Below are positions 34,365 through 46,036 of a stretch of 64,000 nt of DNA, piece by piece; within the stretch, counting starts at the first letter, position 1; the number at the start of each line of letters is the position of its first letter. Location: contig NDFF03000370.1 in the NCBI GenBank assembly GCA_002150815.3, positions 248,001 to 312,000 of the forward strand, written 5' to 3'. The DNA is from Grammothele lineata (taxonomy: Eukaryota > Basidiomycota > Agaricomycetes > Polyporales > Polyporaceae). Made by a program: the position numbers and the translations under genes. The notes beneath the pieces were generated by a model. That model did no database searches. It worked only from the letters and a program-made list of their open reading frames with translations, and had not been told where the DNA came from.

Positions 34365-35786
34365 CTACGCCCCGTCGCGCAGCGCGACCCGGAGCGCGAA
34401 ACACTCAACCCACGTCATCCCCTTCGCCATCAACGCCTCCTCCAGCTCCTTGTACGACTCCTCCTCAAGCTGCCCGAGCACCGGCACGTGCGCCCTCCGC
34501 ACGCCCAGCTTGCGGAGCGTCTTCGCGTGCGCCCCGAGCTGGGGATAGACCTCTGCGAGGAACGCGGACAGTTTCGCCGGGACCCCGCCCGCCACTTTGG
34601 AAGGGGACGGCTCGGGGAGGGCGGCGCGGAGCACGAGGAGGGCGTCGCGGATTACGAGGGCCTCGAGGAACGTCAGCCCTTTCGCGCGCAGTGTCGCGAG
34701 GAGGTGCTCCAGGTGGGCGGGAGCAATATGCGCGAAGGGCTCGAGCTGGGCCGGGGTGGAAATGCCGAGGGACCGGAAAACCGCGACGTGGTGGGCGAGT
34801 GAGAGGGGCAGCTTGGACAGGTAGGTCTCCAGGCTCGTTGTTGTCGCCAGGGTAGAGTTGGGTTTCGCGGAGTTCTGCGGTCGCTCGCTGAGTGGTTTGC
34901 GCGCTGAGCTGATCTTGCTGGCCTTCGCGGGAGGAGAGGCACCACCGGTGCTGTCCTTAAGCCGTTTGGCGGGAACGGGGCTGGCGACCTCGGCCGTCGA
35001 AGGGGAGCGAGCGCGCTTGGAGGAGGAGACCGAGGCAGTTTCCTTCTCTTCCTCCTTGACTCGCACGGGTACCGTAGCGTTAGAAACCGGCGGCGCCTGA
35101 GGTCCCGGTGGAGGGTTAACTATCTGAACGGCTGACGGAGGGACCGCATCGCGCCGCTGGCGCTCAAGGGTCAGCCGCGGGACCTGGCTCTCCCCGGTGA
35201 CGAACCGCGCAATCCAGCTCTCTTTCAGCGTATCGTAGTTGGGCGCTTGAAGCATCTGCCGAGGTCCACCATCTGCCTGCCAAGCGAGCCGGAAGATGTG
35301 GCACTCTGCGGGAGTGAACCACCCCACGCGCTTCCCGTCGAACTCGAGCCTGCGCGAGCGCAGCCACGGATGGTTCAGGTGCAAGGAGTGATCCGCGGAG
35401 GTGGGCGCCCGAATGGATCCGCAAGGGTCGTATCTGTGCCAGATGGTCCACGCATCGAGTGCGGCGGGGTCCGGGCCGCGGATGAAAACGTCCTCGCTTC
35501 CCGGAGTAACATCGATCCATATGTCTCCTTGGACTCCATAGAGGCAAGTTGGGAGGCCAGGTGCTTGATATATGTAGTAGCTATACTGGCCCTTCTGCAC
35601 TCTAGCCCTCATCAAGGGAGGGATGGGAAGCTTCTGTTCTTGTGGGAGGAGCGAGATGTTGTGCGTTGTACGCAGAATGCCTGATTCGATGATAATGCAC
35701 CGTCAGATAAGGTATAGGCATAGCGGACACATGAATCAGGACGTACTCTCTGTCTTCCAATACAGCCGGAGAGTTGATGAGTCCAT
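34365..35786 (-). CDS. two-repeat SAM-like protein with unnamed N-terminal domain, copy A
   Basis: Exons 35786-35747 and 35680-34365 give 451 aa (MDSSTLRLYWKTES...). I do not recognise a named family. The N-terminal domain (about residues 60-170) holds GD[IV]W[IV]D[VT]TPG, EDVFIRG, W..WH, HPWLR.R.L.FDG and GW. It is followed by a basic, Pro-rich linker with possible nuclear signals (SSKRARSPST, PAKRLKDS). The C-terminal 150 residues hold two helical repeats, each of the form L-x2-LPL-x3-HA/HH ... LG[IV] ... GLT-x2-E-x-LVIRDAL (first GLTFLEALVIRDAL, second GMTWVECFALRVAL). It is a tandem paralogue of the gene at 35938, with the same domain order. The linker and repeats suggest a nuclear protein-protein interaction role, as an inference only. 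Confidence 0.7.
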
Positions 35787-35937
35787 TGAGATATACCGCG
35801 ATGGCCGCTAGGAAGCTATTAGAATGGGTAGGTAAGTGGAAGTGTACAAGCACTCACGCAAACAGAAGAACTAAGAGGTGCGAGAGGAATGAGGCCAAGG
35901 GACGGAGACAAATTATGGGAGTTCAGTCAGACATTTA

Positions 35938-37676
35938 TCAATTGCTGATACGGTCAGCCTCCGTCGACTCGACGGAGGCTGACCGTATTACTCGCTGTGT
36001 TGCAACCAAGCTCAATGGGGTATATGGGTTACTATAATCGGCGCGAGCTTCGCAGTGAGGTTCGATCGACACCGTGCATTCGAACCGATGACGTACGTTT
36101 GACTTCTCCCCTTCCGGTGCTGGTCGGGCTGCCAACAGCGGCTCTTTACTCCGCTCCCAAGCGTGGTGCCGGATCGCCGCCTTGACGATGAACCTCTCTA
36201 TCCACGTCAGCCCCTTCCGCTCCAGCATGTCCTCAAAGTCCTTGAACAGGTCCGCATTAAGCTCCGCCAGAACGTGAATGTGGGCGGCGTCGACGCCGAG
36301 CTCGCGGAATATTCCACCACGTTTAGCCAGGGGGAGCCCGCCAAAGCGAGCGAGGAAACTGTCGACGGTGTCTGGCGCAGGAACGGGTACGTTCGTGGGC
36401 TCGTCGGGAGTGTGTTGGAGCGTGATGAGGGCTTGGCGGAGGACGAGGGTCTCCATGAAGGTCAGTCCGCGTTCTGTCAGCACGGCAAGCACCTCGTCGA
36501 GTAAGACCCGGGGAAGGACCGCGACGCTCCTGAGAACTGGAACATCCTCGATACCGAGGGCTGAGAACATGTGCGCGTGGTGGGATAGCGGCATGGACAA
36601 GGTGGCAAGGAAGTCATGTATGGCAGTCGGCGGGCGCGACTGTCGTATTTCCGACTGGAGACGCTGATGTTGAGTGGATTCCACGGGTAGGATGCGGGGG
36701 GAAGGTTCTTGGTACTCCCGGAGACGTTTTGGGGATCTGGATGAGTCGCCCTGAGGAGGTGAGTCCGACCGTGGCCGCTTCGTCCCCGACGTAGGAGAGT
36801 CCGTCTGATCTGTGTCGTTTCGAGTTCGAGATTCTGACGATAAGCGACGTCAAGCAGGTCACAAAAGGAACAAAAAAACGCTGTTGAAGCGGACCTTGGA
36901 TATGAGGAGGAAGTGGACGTTTGCGGGACAAGAATGGGCTACTGCCGCCCCTCTGTCGAGCAATATTCGTTCTGAGGTGGTGAGCGACCCATATCGTGTC
37001 TATCTCTTCGTAGCGGTCAGTGACCCCAAGAGTATGTCGAATGTCGTCGTTCCATTTGTTGCGATGGCGCGCGTACTCCCGAAAGTTGTACCAACCCAGA
37101 GTGTAGCCGTCAAACTGGAGGAGGCGATCACGGAGCCAGGGGTGGTAGCTGTGGACGAATTTCCCGGCAGTTTTTGACGCCTTTTTCATGACGCCGTAAT
37201 TTATGCACTTGTGCCAGACATTCCATGGCTGCGTTGAGAGGCCTCTAATGTAAATGTCCTCGAATCCTGGGGTGGTATCGACCCACACGTCTCCGACTTC
37301 GCCCTCCTCGGGACGAGGAGGACCTCGTGCGAAGAGCAATTTCCAGTCGTACACAACTCCGTCCGTCCTTTCAGAAAGGGAGGGCGGAAAGTGCGCCTTG
37401 TTGCGCTCGTATTCATTCTTGTCTAGCCGAACCTTATGCCATAGCACTCTCTCGTAGGATATAGGCTCTGGACTATAAGCATCAGTGAAAGGAATTTGAT
37501 ACGGTTTGAGCGTGGTTATCACGCACCAGGCGAATATGATACCGGAGGGTCTGAGGCCTGTTCCATTCGACACTGATGTTATATTTTGTGCCTTCTTTTG
37601 TGCGTTGAGCGTATGATGCGCGAGGAGTCGATGGACTAGATTGAGAGAGGAGCACGGTGAAAACCGATGCCGGCAT
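35938..37676 (-). CDS. two-repeat SAM-like protein with unnamed N-terminal domain, copy B
   Basis: Exons 37676-37543, 37472-36895 and 36833-35938 give 535 aa. The N-terminal domain matches copy A block by block: GDVWVDTTPGFEDIYIRG, WNVWHK, HPWLRDRLLQFDGYTLGWYN. The linker is KR-rich (GTKRPRSDSPPQGD, SPKRLREYQ). Two SAM-like repeats follow (GLTFMETLVLRQAL and GLTWIERFIVKAAI). Unlike copy A, the frame runs on for about 70 further residues to the stop at 35938. This tail contains a 41-base perfect hairpin sequence (35948-35988). The intron at 36894-36834 is needed to join the two halves. The first intron donor (GTATCA, 37542) is a best guess, so residues 1-45 are less certain. Confidence 0.68.
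35948..35988. repeat. 20-bp perfect inverted repeat with 1-base loop
   Basis: ATACGGTCAGCCTCCGTCGA (35948-35967), one C (35968), then its exact reverse complement (35969-35988). It lies inside the C-terminal codons of copy B, ten bases from the stop codon, in RNA able to form a 20-bp stem. Absent from copy A. Confidence 0.9.
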
Positions 37677-37929
37677 CTGTCTGATGAAGAGAAGCGCCCG
37701 AGTGAAATTCGTGGCCGGGCCGGGAGACAGCGGCTAAGCGGGACCTGGGTGGTCCACTTCCGGACGCGGCGCTCAGAGTCCGAGTGGGTGCCTGATCATG
37801 AGCCTGTTTCTCGCTCGAGTTCTCGCTGTCAGTGATGCAAACTGTCAAGTCGTATAAGCCCCGTCGGTTGCCCATGTGTCCCCGCCCTATGCTACTTCGT
37901 CGCTCCCCTCGTGGGCTAAGCCGCACGCG

Positions 37930-39949
37930 ATGTTCGTCCTGTCCCTAGTCCTCGTCGCCTCCGTTGCTCTCGTTCGTGCAGAGTTTACCACCTCACCCCC
38001 GGGCCCGACCTTCAAGCAATGTTCCAAGGTGGATCTGATATGGACAGAGGACGTGCGTATGCATCCGTAGTCACATCCCATCGACGCATTCCTGATGGTT
38101 TTCTGTGTGCTCCAGCCACCAGTTGTGCGTACCCCGCAGACCTGGTTACCTCTCTCCGTCGTTCTAACTTGACTGCAGCAAATGTGGGTCGTCCCCAACC
38201 GAGAAATTGCGCCAGGAGACCCAGTACTGGAGGAGCTCGGTGTAATCGACGCACAGTTCTTCTCTTGGACGGTCGATCTTCCTGTTGGTCAGTGCTTCGT
38301 TCGAAATGATCCAACTGCTACTCATCGAACCTGCGGTCTCTAGGTCAGGTAATCAGCTTCACCTATGTGCGTCTTGCGGATCGTTTTACAGTCCTGGCAT
38401 CGTGTACGTGTTAATGTCGTCGTTCACGCTCCATGTATCTCACCCTTATCCAGCACAAGCATACACCGTCGTTGCTGGGGACACTGCGGATTGTCTAACG
38501 GGCGCATCCTCAACCACCACCACCACCACCTCTTCCACAACGACGTCCCCACCTGCTCCTCCCCCTACCACAACAACTACATTAGCGACACCCCCTCCTG
38601 TCACACACACGACGACAACAACCAACAGCGCCCAGCAACCCACGGCTGTATCGACAAGTAGCAGCACATCTCCAGCGAGGAACACGGCCACGGCGTTGCC
38701 TACCAATTCGTCCACCTCCAGTTCAAATCCGGCGTCCGTGCCCACCTCCGCTGATGGCTCGTCGCAGTCGTCCTCGTCAGGCAGCAGAGTCACTGGCTCT
38801 CCTGCAGGGCTACAGGAGAGCGACGACAACTCGTCAAAACCATCGACAGGTGTCATCGCGGGCGCTGCTGCGGGGGGTGCAGCGTTCCTTGTCGCCCTCA
38901 TCGCGGGCATCACGTTCTTCATCTGCATGCGCCGCCGTCGCGAGCGTGAAGAACTGGATGAAGCGTTGGTGTATGATCCCTACGACCCCGACCGTATGGT
39001 CCGAAGTACGTTCATTTGCAGCACTTCTTCAGTTACCTGTATCCCGACCTCCCCCCGCAGACCCTCCCCACACGCCCAACCTGAACCCGCAGATGTCGTA
39101 CGCCTCAGTACCCCAGACGGGGAGCTCTGCGAACTTCCCTTTCGGTATGTCACGTTCGTGTTGTCCACATGAGACCTCCTGGCGGCTCACGTCCCTATCC
39201 AGCGGCGCAACATTCACCCTACACCCCTCCGGCCAACCAGTACGGCCAGGCGAGCGAATACCCCTTGCACGGCGGGAACGCGCACATGATGGCAGATGGA
39301 GGTGCGCTGATGACCTTTCTGGCAAATCGTTAACAGTGCTCGAATGCTGATCGCGATCGCGACCCTGCCTCCTCCGTTCGTTCGACATCAGGCTTCGGTC
39401 GTGGCAATGCAGCGCCATCACATCCAACCTTCCAGGGCGCCTACGCCCGTCGGGGAGCCGCGGATCCGTTCAGCTCCTCCGAGCAGGTCGCCGGCTCGGA
39501 CGTCGTCAGCTACGCCGACCCCTCTGCACACGGGGGCGGCTCGGACGTTGGTTCGTCGGGTACGTCTGTGCGATCCTCACTTTGATTCCGAGCGCTCCGA
39601 GCAAACCACTTATCGCATTCCTTGCGCGCGCACAGCTCCCCTAAGCCCCACTTCCTCCTCCTTCGCGCGCCGCGAAGTCGACGCGGGGAGCGTGCACCTC
39701 CAACGCACACCGACACTCCCGCCCGCATACGATGAAATCCCCGCGCACGCCCGCCACCGCGCGATGAATAGCACCGGTTCCGCCGGGACGGGCCTAACGG
39801 GGATCACCAGCTCCGGGGCCGGGACGGGCTCGGAGTGGGGGAGGGGACTGGGCTCGCCGGTCGTGGTGAACGCGGACGACGGGGACTTTGAGGGGCTCGC
39901 GTACCTCGCGCAACCCTCGTCGCCGCGGTCGGAAAAGCATCGACGGTGA
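37930..39949 (+). CDS. mucin-like single-pass membrane protein with PPxY tail
   Basis: Eight exons (37930-38052, 38179-38287, 38344-38403, 38454-39005, 39061-39144, 39203-39301, 39392-39559, 39636-39949) give 502 aa. A signal peptide (MFVLSLVLVASVALVRA) leads a short extracellular beta-rich part (FTTSPPGPTFKQCSKVDLIW, QVISFTYVRLADRFTV). A Ser/Thr/Pro-rich stalk of about 150 residues follows, likely O-glycosylated, then one membrane helix (GVIAGAAAGGAAFLVALIAG) and a basic stop-transfer RRRRERE. The cytosolic tail contains TLPPAYDEIP, a PPxY motif that could bind a Rsp5/Nedd4-type ubiquitin ligase. The layout resembles fungal wall-stress sensors (Wsc/Mid2 type), but I see no WSC domain. The sensor role is inferred. 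Confidence 0.8.
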
Positions 39950-40358
39950 GCGGTTGTATACACGTTGTCTTCATCAGGCCTTCAGGAGTTGGGTACGTGA
40001 AGTTCGAGTTTTGGACGTTGCGTTTGCTTTCTTGAGGACTTGGAGGGGTTGGGAGCCGCTGCAGGCTCACCGATGTTTTGCGCTTTGGTAGACTCGTGTG
40101 TTTTGCTGATCCAAACACGGACGAGTCGGTAAAGTACGATATATCTGTATGCTCTATTGTATACCACAGTCAGGCGCAACGGACGTTTGACTTGCACGCT
40201 CCTTTCGACGTATATACGGTTAATATATTCATCGCACGTGTACCTTGCAGACATCCACACATCAGCACACAACCCGTCTCGAATTCTGGATGTCATCTCT
40301 AGCCCTCTCTGTGTGCCCCGTCCTTTGAGACACCCGACCTCGACTCGCACGCCCTGGG
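39950..40358. other. convergent 3' intergenic region
   Basis: Space between the 3' ends of the mucin-like gene (plus) and the carboxylesterase gene (minus). A/T-rich with TATATA-type runs at 40138-40230, consistent with 3' untranslated and polyadenylation DNA. No gene seen. Confidence 0.45.
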
Positions 40359-42828
40359 TCACTTCTGGAACTGCGCCAACACCCGAGCCGAGTTGGCAAA
40401 GTCCGTCTTCTCTCGAAGAAAGTCTGCGCAAAAGGCGTGCGCCGAGTCATTCCAAGGAGAACCCAAGCCACCTCCACGATCAATCAAGGTGGACACTCAC
40501 CGTCCGGGATGACAGTGACGTTGTCGCGCTTGAGCTGAAGCACGCTCCTCGAAGACAGCTCGTACTGCGGCCAGCCCCCTGAAACGGCCCACCCGTCAGC
40601 TGGAGACCCCGAGCGAACATTGATCAATTTTTGGATGTCAAACTCACCGCCCGGACGTAGGTCGACGACGAAGTTGATGTAGTAGTCCGCCATCTGCGTC
40701 GCGAAAGCTCGCTCGAGTTCCGGCACCTCCTGGAACTGCCCGAAGAGCAACAGCAGCTCTGAAGCATGGTACACTGTGAGTCGTGCGAATGCCACCCTCG
40801 TCAGCTCGGGCAGCTCCGTAGCACAGCAGGCCCGAAGGACGCACCTCCCCGCGTCGGGTCCTGCCCGGGGATATACTCGCTGAACAGGAACGCGTACACG
40901 GGCTGTCGCGGCGCAGCGGCCTCGAAGAACAGCCTGCGCGGCGCGAGGAACATCACGTCCGTGTACCACGCCTCCGCGCGGTCGTACAGGGAGTCGCCCG
41001 TGTTGAACGGCGCTCCTAGGCTCGAGTCGTTCGCGGGGTAGAGCGCGACGAAGGCGTCGAGCACGTCGTCCGTGATCGGGGTCGGGTCGACGAACAGGTC
41101 GAGGATGTACTGCTTGAACGCGGCGTCCTCCAGTGCCGGAGGTGTGCTGAGGTTGCGTACGGCCATGGCGAACATGGTGCCGTCGTTCAGCTGGGATGGT
41201 AGAAGGCGTGGCACATCAGTTATGCGCCTGAAAAGAAGGTCTGAGCCTACTGTGGTGCCAGCAATTACTGGGACATGCAGGAATTCTCCGCGTATGATGC
41301 GCTGCGACGGACGCTCGAAGACGAAGCTACCTGGCGGTCCGACAGACGGCTGCCACAGTTGATTGTTGAGGATCTGGACCGTCAGATTGCTCGTAGCATT
41401 GTGAAGGATCTGTGCATGACTAATTAGGTCATCCTTCTGTAGTTGAGCAATCTAACGGACATACATCAAATGGAGTGTTCCGTAGACAGGAAAGCGAATT
41501 AGGACCTGCAGGGCAGCCAACTGCGTCGAGAAGGCGTGCATAGGGCCGGCCGGGTTCGTCGTAGTGATTAGCTGGAGGAGTGGTCTTGCTTATGATGAAG
41601 TATGAAGAACACTGGGCAAGCTTCAAGAGGTTTCATACAAAACTTACATGGGACCAGTGGCGGAGTTGAGAATAGCGGCTCGGAATAGTGGGCGTGGAGC
41701 GGGAAATACCATATGCGCCTCAGAACTGCCAGCACCTGCAGACTGATATTCTGTATGAGTGACAACTTGACATTAACTAAAGAGTGCTAGAGCGTACTTG
41801 GCCCCAAATGGTGACCTGTTGGAGACTAGTCAAATGTGCGCCAACGACCGTGCAATAACGAACCAGAGCCCACCTTTGATGGGTCCCCTCCAAATGCGAG
41901 AATATTGTCCTGTACAAACGAGAGAGCGGCAATTTGATCGAGCAATCCAATGTCTAGATCCTCTGCAGGTACATATCTGCTGGACAGCTAAAACACTGGT
42001 CCTGAGTAGAATGTTCCACGAAGAAGGAAACACGCGCACGAAACCGAACGTGTTTAGACGATAGTTTCTGCATACCAGTAACGTCAGGCTGGTTATATTT
42101 ACCACGACGAATAGATCGCTTACGCAGAAATGAACATTATGGGCTTTCCGATTGCTATACTTCGTTCGATGAGAACTATAGTAGGCAACGTTATGCTGCG
42201 TTGGTAAGCATGAAGGTCGAAAATCGCTCACACGTAGGGTCGGTCAATGGATCTCCGCTTGACCTGAAGCACGGGAGTTAGCACTTACTGCAATGTACGC
42301 CAACCCGGTATTATACCCATGCATCCATGCTCCCCCCTAGCCAATGTCTAAGCATATTTTGACAACTTTCGCAGAAAGGCCAGTATGCTCACATGAAACC
42401 AGACCAAGGCGGGTAGCTTTTCCGTATTGCCGATGCCACCAGGTCGCCAAATCTGTGCACAATATCACAATTAGCTGAGCGTAGACAATATCTACGTCAC
42501 TCACGTTCAGGTAGAGGCAGTCCTCTGATTGAGGCGCACCCAGTGCATCTGAGGATAATTGAGGACACGCGTCCCCGAACGCAGAGGCGTTCTTTATCCC
42601 AGTGGCAGGGGATTCAATGGGGACTGGGGCCTTGAAGCGGAGGTCTCCAACTGGAGGCTGCGCGAATGGGATGCCGAGCCAGCGATCCAAGCCACCCGAT
42701 ATTGTGAGACCCTCGAAGGTTCCTGAAGAGGTGCGGACCCGGAGCGGTTGGGCTGACCCATATAGAACAGAAATTGGGGCTGATAGACACAAGACGCAAA
42801 GGAACGTGAAGTCTGAGCGCGTCTTCAT
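40359..42828 (-). CDS. secreted type-B carboxylesterase/lipase
   Basis: A multi-exon gene from ATG 42828 to TGA 40359. A signal peptide region ([17 protein letters not shown]) leads the alpha/beta-hydrolase family block: [34 protein letters not shown] (oxyanion hole), [19 protein letters not shown], and [19 protein letters not shown]. The nucleophile Ser is in GQSAG. A late acidic residue lies in LNDGTMF and the catalytic His in [12 protein letters not shown]. The segment VTIWGQ is an 18-base exon bounded by introns, and the nucleophile codon opens the next exon. The C-terminus is [21 protein letters not shown] after the splice at 40509. Likely an extracellular esterase or lipase of the cholinesterase superfamily; the substrate is unknown. 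Length is about 530-560 aa, normal for the family. The exact ends of a few middle exons are not fixed. Confidence 0.85.
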
Positions 42829-43717
42829 GGCGCCGTCACACCGTAGCGGGGGCTTGGAGTGATAGACGTCAAAACTCGCATGTCTGGCCTGGATTTATAT
42901 CCGGAGAACGTTCCAGAGAGGCGCAGAAAATCCCGGCACCTGAGCGTGAATCGAAAGTTCACTGAATGCTACAGCCTGTCGAAGGAGCCGCTTACGGTCC
43001 GCGAAAGAAAAGGTCAAAAGAAAGGAAGCAGATTGCTGGCGCGGAGAGCATATCAGGTGCACCGTGCGGGACCGCCGGCGGGACGGTCAAGGCAGCCTCG
43101 TACGTTATCGATACACCCAGGAGAACGGAAGACATATCTCCCATGTGGATAGAAGATGCCGTTATTCTGCTACAAATCACTCAGCTGGATCTGGTGTGCA
43201 GTGTTGGATATATACGACCTACGAAGTGTGTCATTGTGGAGATAAGGAGGAAGGCTCCCAGAGGCAGTGGCTAGTGAGCTAACGCTGCTGAGGATGTTGA
43301 TGATGCAAAAATATCGGAGGGCAGACTGACCGCATGACAATCATGACAACTTTCCGAAAAGTCGAACTTCGACAACCCCGGTGAGCCAGCGCAGGCCAGC
43401 GCCGTCGTTCGTCCAACCTAAAGCCGGGAACACCGGCCCGGCAACCGGGAAGGGACGGCTATCGGCAAGTGCCGATGACGTCGCTGGCGAGGTCGCGCCT
43501 GGTCGCGCAGGAGACTCTGCCGTAAGAGCCACCATCTCCGAGTTGGTCTCGCCGCCCCCTGTTGGCGGGAGGGCAACCTCCCAACTCACCATAACAGCGA
43601 CACTCAGCTCCCTTACAACAGCTCTACCAGTGGCTTGACATATTGCCTCCTCTTCCCTTTGCGCATCTCTGGTGTCTCGACGTCGTTTGCCTCTCACGCC
43701 ATTCGGACCTCGCCAAC
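42829..43717. other. divergent intergenic region
   Basis: About 0.9 kb between the carboxylesterase start and the F-box gene. The minus-strand ORF at 43341-43988 is antisense to the F-box gene and has no motif. No transposon sequence seen. Confidence 0.4.
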
Positions 43718-44556
43718 ATGCTACTCTACTTGCCTCCAGAAACCCTGTTGTACATCTGTGAGTGGGGGGTTGAATGCCCACGACACGTCGAATTGATAGG
43801 CTCATACATGTATACAGTGTCTTTCTTGGACGTGCCAGACTTGGCATGCCTGGCAGAAGCGTGTCCTGAGCTTCAGCCGTTGATAGAAGATCCTGTCTTA
43901 CGTCGCGAACGGCTGCTGGTCGTCGCGCCTTCTCGTATTTCTCACTCACTCTTTGGAACAAGCACTGCCGGTCTTCCACTGCGGCCAACTCTTCCCGATC
44001 TCATTCACAGGGGAATAATCCGTGGGATGGGTATCGAGCGGCGCTGGAGGGACGGACTCTACTTCTCGTCTGCGCTTGTATGTCCCTGCACCGCATAACA
44101 TCCGTTGCATTCCTGTTCACGCGCATTCCATCATCCTTCTCTCCGGGCACGCGCATATATACGCGGCAGATGGTTAGACAGTACGAGAACTCCATGCGCC
44201 TCCAATGGACGCACGTCCGGAACATCGTCTCGCACGCCCTTCGCGCCCGCCCCTCTCCCTCCGCTCGCGCCGCATTCTACCGTGCACGCGTGCTTCCACA
44301 TGACACGTCCTCAACGAATGTTTCCCCACCTCTCCTATCCGTCATTCGCCGCCTCCGCTGGGCCATACAACGCGACCGCCTCGCTCACTTCGTGAAGGAC
44401 CGGAGCGACATGGTCAATAATGGTGGCCTCGTCAAGTGGCTCGAGGGTGAGGGGCGAGCCATCATGTGGCGGGAGGACGAGCGAATGCGGCTCGCACTAT
44501 GTCCTGGTATCAAGGGGATCGTTAGATTCTATGAGGGACTATCGCAGGAACGTTAA
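43718..44556 (+). CDS. F-box protein
   Basis: Exons 43718-43757, 43818-44077 and 44170-44556 give 228 aa. The F-box is created by the first splice: MLLYLPPETLLYI joined to LSFLDVPDLACLAEACPEL, matching the LP-x2-[IL]-L-x-I-[LF]-x-[FY]L consensus. The rest (to VRFYEGLSQER) is helical with no recognised substrate-binding repeats. It should link a target to an SCF ubiquitin ligase through Skp1. Many such F-box proteins of unknown target exist in Agaricomycetes. Converges with cutC; 133 bases separate their stops. Confidence 0.8.
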
Positions 44557-44689
44557 CGGCTCTGGGATGTGAATGCTATATTGTCGCCTTGCGCGCGACA
44601 CTTTGGATATACCCTACGGACACCTCAGATGGCATCCTTCTCGTATGTACGATGTTATCGATGTAATGGACCTGTACAGTATGCATTCT

Positions 44690-45966
44690 TCATGTTTGTT
44701 CGTCTTTCATCCTCCCCGAGTACTCCTCCCAAGCCTGATCGACTTGCCTTCTCACATCTCCGACGCTCTCCTCGGAGGTCCGCCATACTCCCCATTCGCC
44801 ATCCCCGCCGACGCCCATTCCCATGCCTTCTCTCCGGAATTCCATCTCGCCTGGTAGCCAACTCCCCCCACTCAGGTGTACTTCGCGAAGCCCACAAGGA
44901 AGCAGCTCTGCTAAAAAGGGCCCAATCGTACGCGGGTTCACACCGGAACCAACAAGGACCGCCGCGGATGCAGGCATCCGGGAGGCGGTGCGCACGAGTG
45001 TTCGCAGCTTCAGGAGCGCGTTCGGCGTGGGGGCAGAAGGCGCTTGGCCGCTGGAGAGTGGTGGGCGCCGTGAGGAAGCCTGGTTGTGCTGCCGACACAA
45101 CCATTCTGGATCTCACCTTGTTAGAATGCGCGTTACTTGTGAGATGTGGGAAATGTCGAGGTGGGCTGTGTATGGGAAAGTCAGCGCACAAGGCGCCACG
45201 CAGGGGGAAGAGCGGGCATACCAGTGAGGACATCTTGGCTTGACATGTCAAAGGCCCGATGGAAGCATACTAAACACGGTTTGAGATAGTGACAGAAGAT
45301 GATCGGCCGGAGGAAGGCTACCTTGCATCGGTGCGGCTTTCTCGGCGAGTCTGGTTGCCGTTGCACCCAATGAGTTAGGTTGTAGCACATATCTCCGTTC
45401 GCGAGATTACCTTGCTGTGCGGGAAAGATCTACTTTGCCGTCCTTCTCGAGGATGCCGAATACAACACCATCCGCGCCGGCGTCCTTGAACGCCTCGATG
45501 TCGGCCTCCATGACACTTAGTTCCGCCTCGGAGTACAAGAAATCGCCCGTTCTTGGACGTATCATAATCTGTGCATGTGCACTTCAGCGTTCCACGCAAT
45601 CAATTGAGTTAAATCGCAAGACGCGCAACGGAGCGCACCATGATCGAGATGCCTGGCGCCGCGGCGCGCACCTGGCGGTAGAGCCCCATGCTGGGCGTTG
45701 TACCCCCGCCGAAGCCGAGGTTTCCACAAAGCTCGAGTCGGTCAGCTCCGCCGCGGTGTGCGCTGGGATCGGAGGCAGGTTATCGCGCTGCGGACTGCAG
45801 CCGGGGCATAGGAACACGGACGCGACAGCGGACTCGACGGAGTCAACGCAGACCTCAATGGTGAAGCGTTCGGCCGGACTTGCTCCTATCGCTGACGAAG
45901 AAGACCTGACATGACATTAGGCTCTATTCGGTTCGGTGGACTATGTATATGTCGCACTCACGACAT
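44690..45966 (-). CDS. cutC: CutC family copper homeostasis protein
   Basis: Eight coding exons (45966-45962, 45905-45822, 45762-45639, 45568-45411, 45350-45322, 45269-45222, 45165-45117, 45050-44690) give 285 aa. CutC is a cytosolic TIM-barrel protein tied to copper handling; its chemistry is unsettled. Blocks seen: IEVCVDSVESAVAAHRGGAD, RLELCGNLGFGGGTTPS, MIRPRTGDFLYSEAE, DIEAFKDAGADGVVFGIL, VCFHRAFDM, TRILTSGQAPSA, GSGVNPRTI, and REVHLSGGSW. The first coding exon is only ATGTC (5 bases). This start gives MSSSSSAIGASPAERFTIEV; no other in-frame ATG exists because a stop lies just upstream. Several exons are 29-49 bases. Length is normal or slightly long because of a Gly/Met-rich insert (GMGMGVGGDG). 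Confidence 0.9.
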
Positions 45967-45988
45967 GGGTTATGAAGATGGGGTTATT

Positions 45989-46009
45989 CCGATTCTTTTT
46001 TAGAATCGG
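45989..46009. repeat. short hairpin upstream of cutC start
   Basis: CCGATTCT and AGAATCGG form an 8-bp inverted repeat around a T-run, 23 bases upstream of the cutC ATG (45966). It may lie in the 5' leader RNA; a role is not shown. Confidence 0.6.
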
Positions 46010-46036
46010 TGTTCAATACCGGGAGGATTCTCTTTT

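Noticed and set aside
44655..45251. 198-codon ORF antisense/out of frame in cutC
   Set aside because: The spliced cutC frame explains the region with family motifs throughout.
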